A DNA stretch of 64,000 nucleotides from Blasia pusilla (Eukaryota > Marchantiophyta > Marchantiopsida > Blasiales). A program made the position numbers and the translations under genes. Below, piece by piece: positions 59,140 through 64,000 of the stretch. The stretch covers positions 40,796,001 to 40,860,000 of the forward strand of contig CM114272.1 in the NCBI GenBank assembly GCA_050084515.1. The letters run 5' to 3'. The notes under the pieces are model-generated. The model made no database searches and had not been told where the DNA came from. It saw only the letters and a list, made by a program, of their open reading frames with translations. Position 1 is the stretch's first letter; the number at the start of each line of letters is the position of its first letter.

Positions 59140-59575
59140 ATGAAATCAAAACCTAGAAGGTACACGGGCGAGCACCCACGAGCAAAGTGGCTAGATTAAG
59201 AATATGGTACACAATTGAAATGGATATAGGAACATAAAAGAAAAATTACAAGGCATAATTCCAACCAATTATAGAGGCTGATGAAACCGAAAGCTAGAAG
59301 GTTCAGAGGCAAGCATGCACGAGAAGGGTGACTAGATGAAGAAGATGGTATGGGATTGAAGTGGGTTTAGGATCATGAACGAAAAGACAAACTACAAGGC
59401 ATAATTCCAACCGACCAAAGAGGGTGATGAAATCGAAAGCTAGAAGATATATGGGCAAGCATGCACAAGCACAGTGACTAGATGAAAGAACTCAAAAATC
59501 TTGCAGCAAGATGGTATGCGGGTGAAGTGGATGTAGGAGCATAAGCCAAAGAAGCAAGAGCAAGATGAGTGCAGA
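59140..59575 (+). repeat. Tandem array of three units of about 141-146 bases
   Basis: Units start at 59,140, 59,281 and 59,427 with atgaaa-c-aaa-ctagaag. Each contains an agatggta block and a ttacaaggcataattccaacc-type block. A degenerate half unit may precede at about 59,000. The last unit carries a 20- to 25-base insertion. Divergence between units is moderate. No coding frame is kept through the array. Confidence 0.75.
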
Positions 59576-61929
59576 TCAATGCAACAACAAGAATGCAAAG
59601 ATCAATGCATGAACATTAAGCTACAGGGAAAATTCCAACCTGAATCCGAGATGGAGAAGGAACGACTATGCAATCCATAGTGAGATAGTTAGAAACGTCC
59701 CAGGCAGTACTAACGTGGGGAAAAGAAATGAGGGACACAACATAATTGCAAAAATCTCAAGCGCGGTTGCAACCAACTCAAAACTTCACGACGTTCACAC
59801 ATGATTGCAAGTGTAGTGAAAGTCACGTGTATTACACCTTCATACGAGCTCAAGAGGACGGCTTACACGAAACGAAGTTCAACCCACGCCTGCCAAATCC
59901 TCGCGATGAGTAAACTTCACATTGCGAAATTCAAGGCGCACTTACTAAAGGGCTTCTCACGCGCATAATTCTAGCCCATTAGAAGAAATCCGATGGCTTT
60001 GGGATAAGCGCGTACACGATTTAGACTTGTAGACATGGTCTTTGAAGAGAGTAACAAGCGAAGACACGGCACGAGAAGAACACATTTAAAACCAAGCCAC
60101 TTGTATAGGCCGTAAGGAAGGATCCGTAACAAAAGCAAATTGAACATGCTCGGGGTAAGGCCCGAGGACTAGCTGTAGGTGCAAGTAGCACATCCATTTG
60201 AGCAACGTGGTAAGTAGCAAATAAAGGGGTGAGGCCAATAGCAAGGAAGCCATAGACAACAGGTCGAGGAAGCACAACTGACTTAGCTAAGGCATGTGGC
60301 TAGCCACTCTGGAACAAAAAAGGTGGGGCCGCATCTAAGGGACAACCACCAATATTCCCTTGGAGAGAGTACAAGAAAGAAACATAAGAGGAGAATGGAG
60401 GCATAGAAACATGGATATAGGCAGCAACATGAAATTAGCCTAGGCTTAAACATGTGTAGAAAATAAGTCCAAACGCATCATTCATGCCTTGGAGGTTGTT
60501 GATCAGCCCATGTCATATAAGTAAAATTGAAACATCTACTCCAAGGGGTCATCCTTGTAGACCCAATCCGTGTTTTTATCTGAATGACTGTACATGTCAG
60601 GCTGGAGAGAAGGGCTTCCGGAGTGTAATGTGTGGCTTAGATAGACATTACATTTTTGGCGACCATACTTGAGAGTAATTAGAGAGTGGAATTCTCACTT
60701 CAACACCATATACTAGGAGTAGAACTCTGGGAGATGGTGTTAAATCACCAGGATGGCAAGAACCTCCACCATCAAATGAGGAGATACCTTGTTCAATACT
60801 AGATTATAATGTGTAAATATGTCAAGGCGGGTTGTCTTATACACTAGTCAGCCAAAGTATCAATAGACAATTAAAATCTGCATTGGAATGTGGTGGATAC
60901 TTTAGTGTCTAATCCTCATACCGATATTTTGTAAAGATAAAAATGAGGACTTCGGTGAAAGTTTCTGCAAAACTCACAATTTGGACCAACCTGAAAGTGA
61001 AAACAAAGAAGGGTAAAAACCTGAAAGAAACAAACTAAGAACATGCATGCAAGCTATAAGATAGAAAAGACGAGGCCCAAACTCAACTGTTGCAGTTTTC
61101 CACAAAAAAAATCACCCTCTCACAACCCGAAGCAGGGGATGGCGGCAGGAGGTAGACATTACTTTTACATAAAGCGGCTCACTCCAGAGTGAAAGTCAGC
61201 CCTTATTGCATAAATTTTGCATCAAATTACATCTTGAACTGTTGGAACGACGAGACTCCAGTGAGAAGACACGGCATTCGTCACTGGAGCCACTATTGGC
61301 CACCAAGTTATCAGTTACATCACAGCCATGAACTCTATGAGCTGGACCTGGATATTTCCCTGATGGGACAAATGGACAACACTTAAGGACAGGTTGGGAC
61401 CCTCCATAATTGCAGAAAGTAGGGCTTAAGTTTGCATTTACAAAAATACCTATGCATGAGACTGACCTAGATAGGGAATCCCTTGCTCCAGAAGATGCTG
61501 GTTATGAGTCCAGTCTCAGTATCTGAAGTCCTACACATCAGCAATTACTTATCCTGTTGTCTCAAAAAGCCATAAATATCATCCAGTTCTACACAACAAT
61601 GGAACCAGTGTTTGATTCTTAGGATGTTCAGATAGGGCGTGATAACAAGAGATATGATGAGATTAGACTCCACCCTGATGCCAACCAACACTGAACCATG
61701 ACCTCAAATGGCTCCTGTAAAGTCAGGCTGGTTATACCTGAGGATTGTTGCTACCTGATCCATAAAGTTCCTTCTTCGACTTTCTCTGGAAGGTTGTCCT
61801 CTCATAAGCTGAGAAGATTATGAAAAAGGTAATCAGCAAAAGGAAAACCTTATACTTTTCTTTTAGACTTGTAATTTGCATCAATCCGTTTTGGGTTGGA
61901 TTGATAGCTGAAATTTTACAATCAGAGTT
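59576..61929. other. Intergenic and probable 3' region of the phosphoglycerate mutase gene
   Basis: ORFs at 60,021-60,277, 60,484-60,672 and 61,189-61,386 have no recognisable domain. 61,400-61,929 is likely the 3' untranslated region of the minus-strand mutase gene, perhaps with an intron near 61,800. Confidence 0.4.
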
Positions 61930-63812
61930 TTAGTGTGCTAGGCAAGAGAAGTTTTTAATTATACCCATCATTTCACTGCCCTGGAACCGTCCAAGACAAC
62001 CTCTTGCTGCAGATATCTCATCAAAGAGAACTACAGAGTCCCCTGCAATCGGTGACTCTGGATAGCTATGTGTGGCCCTTTCACTGGCACTTTCAGCAAG
62101 AGCAGCCAGAGCTGATGATCCCACAATGGGCAGGTTATACGGAGACAGAGATGTCCTAAGAACCGCCGACTCGCCTCCCTTTCCTTTCACAAAGTCTTTC
62201 AAGTGACACATGGTGAAGGGAACCGGTTCAAAACTATGATCTCCATATTCAACAGGAGTTGAATGGTCACCAGTGATGCATAAAGAAAATAAAAATTCTC
62301 CTGTCCTTGATTCTTCCCAAAGCAGGCGTGCTAGCTGGCCAACCATTATATCAACTGCTTCCAATGCTCTGACCTTCAGTTCCACAGCTTTATCATGCCC
62401 AGCATCATCAATTGCCTGCAGGAGTGGTGTGGTTAACATCAGGAATGTTTGGCACAAAAGAGTTTTGACATGTTCTCTGCACCATTTTTTTCCCTTACAT
62501 AATACAGAGGCGTCTCCACATCATAAAGTGATGGTGCATAAAAAAATCCCTTACTCACCTTGATATGTAGAAAGCCAAAGTCATAGCCTTGACTGCAACC
62601 AGGTTTAAGACCTTCTTCCCCAGGGATGGATATTCTTGGTGGTGCCTTAGAGGGTGCCGCTAGTGCACTTGCAATTGCCATTGCCTTTGATGTCAGCACT
62701 GTCCGATAGTCTCCGGTTGCACCTGGTGCATCTAGAATATCTATTCCAAGAGATAAACCCAATCCAGCGATGATTTTCGTAGGAGCAACCATGCATGGTT
62801 TAAGCCCATGACATTCCTCAAATGTTGGTACCTATGCATCATGAAAACAGTGTCACTGACTACCCACTTCACAAAAACAAGAGTCAGCCTTGGAACTCAA
62901 GAGAAAAGCCTGTAGTTGGACTGATCTATGGGCCAGCACGTGCCTTTCAACACACTTAACAGATCGAACAAAAATAACCTTATTCAAGATGTCCTGTTTT
63001 TTTGCATCTCATATTCTGCTGTTTGTAAACAAAGAAGTCAGCTCTGATGAAATTTTGGTGAGATCTAAGATTTCAAAGATAAGACTTGATTTGACCATAC
63101 AAGTTATCAAAAGTCTTAGAGCCTCCAACCTACCTACAAACCACAGCAATAGTAGTTAGTTCCTTATCAAATTATAATCAATTGTACTTCTGCAATCCAA
63201 ATCATACCTCAATTCGAATACCACAACCTCGCAAGAGAACCACATTGGCAATTGCCTTGCCCAGTAACTTGCGCTCAGAGTTCAGGGGATGTGCAGATAG
63301 AATCTTTCTCATTTCATTTGAAAGCTCATTTACAACTGCTGCGGTGTGCTTTGCCTCTTCAGACTCATCGAGGGGAACCACAAATTTCAAGAGTAGGTTG
63401 TCTTTAAGCGGGTCAGTGCCGGAGATGTTTCCGCTCAAACCTGAACCTTTGACTACAACTCCACACCTATGTTCTGTAGCATATCTGAGTACAAGAGGAA
63501 AAGACATGGTAACCGCATTAGTGGTTCTAGCATCTCTATCCAGGATTCAGAAGCCAACTAGAACACCATATGGTTAAAGAAAAAAGCAACGGTAAAGATA
63601 AACCCAATTAAGAATCAGAGCCTAAATAGGAGGTATGAGCTTGGTGCTGACTTAGGATTTTATTTGCACCTTACACAAACCTGATACTTGGGGTAGGAAG
63701 GCAGCTTAAGTCCATTCAGGGCTTCACAAAATATGGGACCCTCTGTTTCAAAATGGCGGTCTGCCCTTCTGCTGGTGACTATTCCTGACGCATCAATTGT
63801 AGCGAAATTGCT
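61930..63812 (-). CDS. apgM: 2,3-bisphosphoglycerate-independent phosphoglycerate mutase, archaeal (ApgM) type; 5' part beyond window
   Basis: Interconverts 3- and 2-phosphoglycerate in glycolysis; member of the alkaline phosphatase superfamily with two metal ions. Four exons on the minus strand: 63,812-63,670, 63,484-63,208, 62,831-62,559 and 62,415-61,930. All introns are GT-AG (185, 376 and 143 bases) and phases fit (2, 0, 0), giving about 392 residues to the stop. Conserved blocks in order: SNFATIDASGIVTSRRADRH, YATEHRCGVVVKG, LSGNISGTDPLKDN, HTAAVVNEL, VAPTKIIAGLGLSLGID, APGATGDYRT, GYDFGFLHIK, AIDDAGHDK (metal-site region), ITGDHSTPVEYGDHSFEPVP (metal ligands), ARGCLGRFQGSEMMGII near the C-terminus. 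Plant homologues have about 490 residues, so roughly 100 N-terminal residues, including the catalytic Ser region, lie right of base 64,000. The 63,670 donor is AG|GTGCAA; the nearer GTTTGT and GTAAGG sites would break the frame or lose conserved VRYATEHR. Confidence 0.92.
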
Positions 63813-64000
63813 CTGCACAGAAGAATTAGACAGTATTGTCATGCTTCAGAATCATGCAGAATAGAATGCACGAATAGGATGAAGGTTGAAGTAAACAATT
63901 AAGACAGCAACAGGATGAGGAATATATCAGCTCAACCTAATGAAAATGAGCTACTCGCACCTACAGTTGACAACATGAGAAACTCCAAGAGTGTAAATGG
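63813..64000 (-). other. Intron of the phosphoglycerate mutase gene
   Basis: Upstream of the 63,812 acceptor (ttctgtgcag on the minus strand). The translation of the last 60 bases does not match the expected residues before SNFAT, so the previous exon is probably outside the window. Confidence 0.6.

Overview
The window is nuclear DNA of a land plant. The evidence is a plant-type leucine-rich-repeat receptor kinase, a plant/archaeal-type phosphoglycerate mutase with GT-AG introns, long AT-rich intergenic stretches, many dinucleotide microsatellites, and nested, decayed Ty3/gypsy LTR retrotransposons. Such a low gene density suggests a large genome. I cannot name the species; a seedless plant or gymnosperm is plausible but not shown.

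Layout. 1-36.5 kb is almost entirely nested retroelement debris. Two copies of one unusual Ty3/gypsy family dominate it. Copy B (about 26.13-36.47 kb, + strand) reads LTR, leader, gag, protease, a DNMT3-like C5-cytosine DNA methyltransferase, reverse transcriptase, RNase H, integrase, an SH3-like tail and a C-terminal PHD zinc finger, then LTR. Copy A (from before base 1 to about 11.42 kb) is older. It has the same order but is broken by a 6.4-kb insertion between protease and methyltransferase, an inverted linker/RT block, loss of the catalytic part of the methyltransferase, loss of the integrase core, and truncation in the PHD finger. Other LTR elements lie between and beside them (11.4-17.5 kb, 19.5-24 kb). 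36.5-38.8 kb is AT-rich intergenic DNA.

38.84-42.56 kb is a genic island: a CpG-rich leader or promoter followed by an intact, intronless receptor kinase of the BIR type (632 aa) whose catalytic-loop HRD is HRN. 42.6-49.5 kb has no recognisable gene. 49.58-50.7 kb (- strand) is an unidentified membrane protein gene with at least two exons; its intron contains a tandem duplication of the 3' splice site. 52.3-53.5 kb is a CpG- and pyrimidine-rich island that may be its promoter. 53.8-57.0 kb is a conventional Ty3/gypsy remnant on the - strand, cut by an inverted-repeat block (about 57.0-58.05 kb). 58.9-59.6 kb holds a microsatellite and a short tandem array. 61.93-63.81 kb (- strand) is the 3' part of a cofactor-independent phosphoglycerate mutase gene that runs off the right edge.

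The most notable system is the retrotransposon family that carries its own DNA methyltransferase and a PHD histone-reader module inside or at the end of its pol polyprotein. Two copies share the architecture, so it is a family trait and not a chance fusion. Both copies here are inactivated, largely by changes that look like deamination of methylated cytosine. As far as I recall, C5-methyltransferases have been reported in retrotransposons of some algae (a charophyte and dinoflagellates), so the land-plant setting and the PHD module deserve attention.
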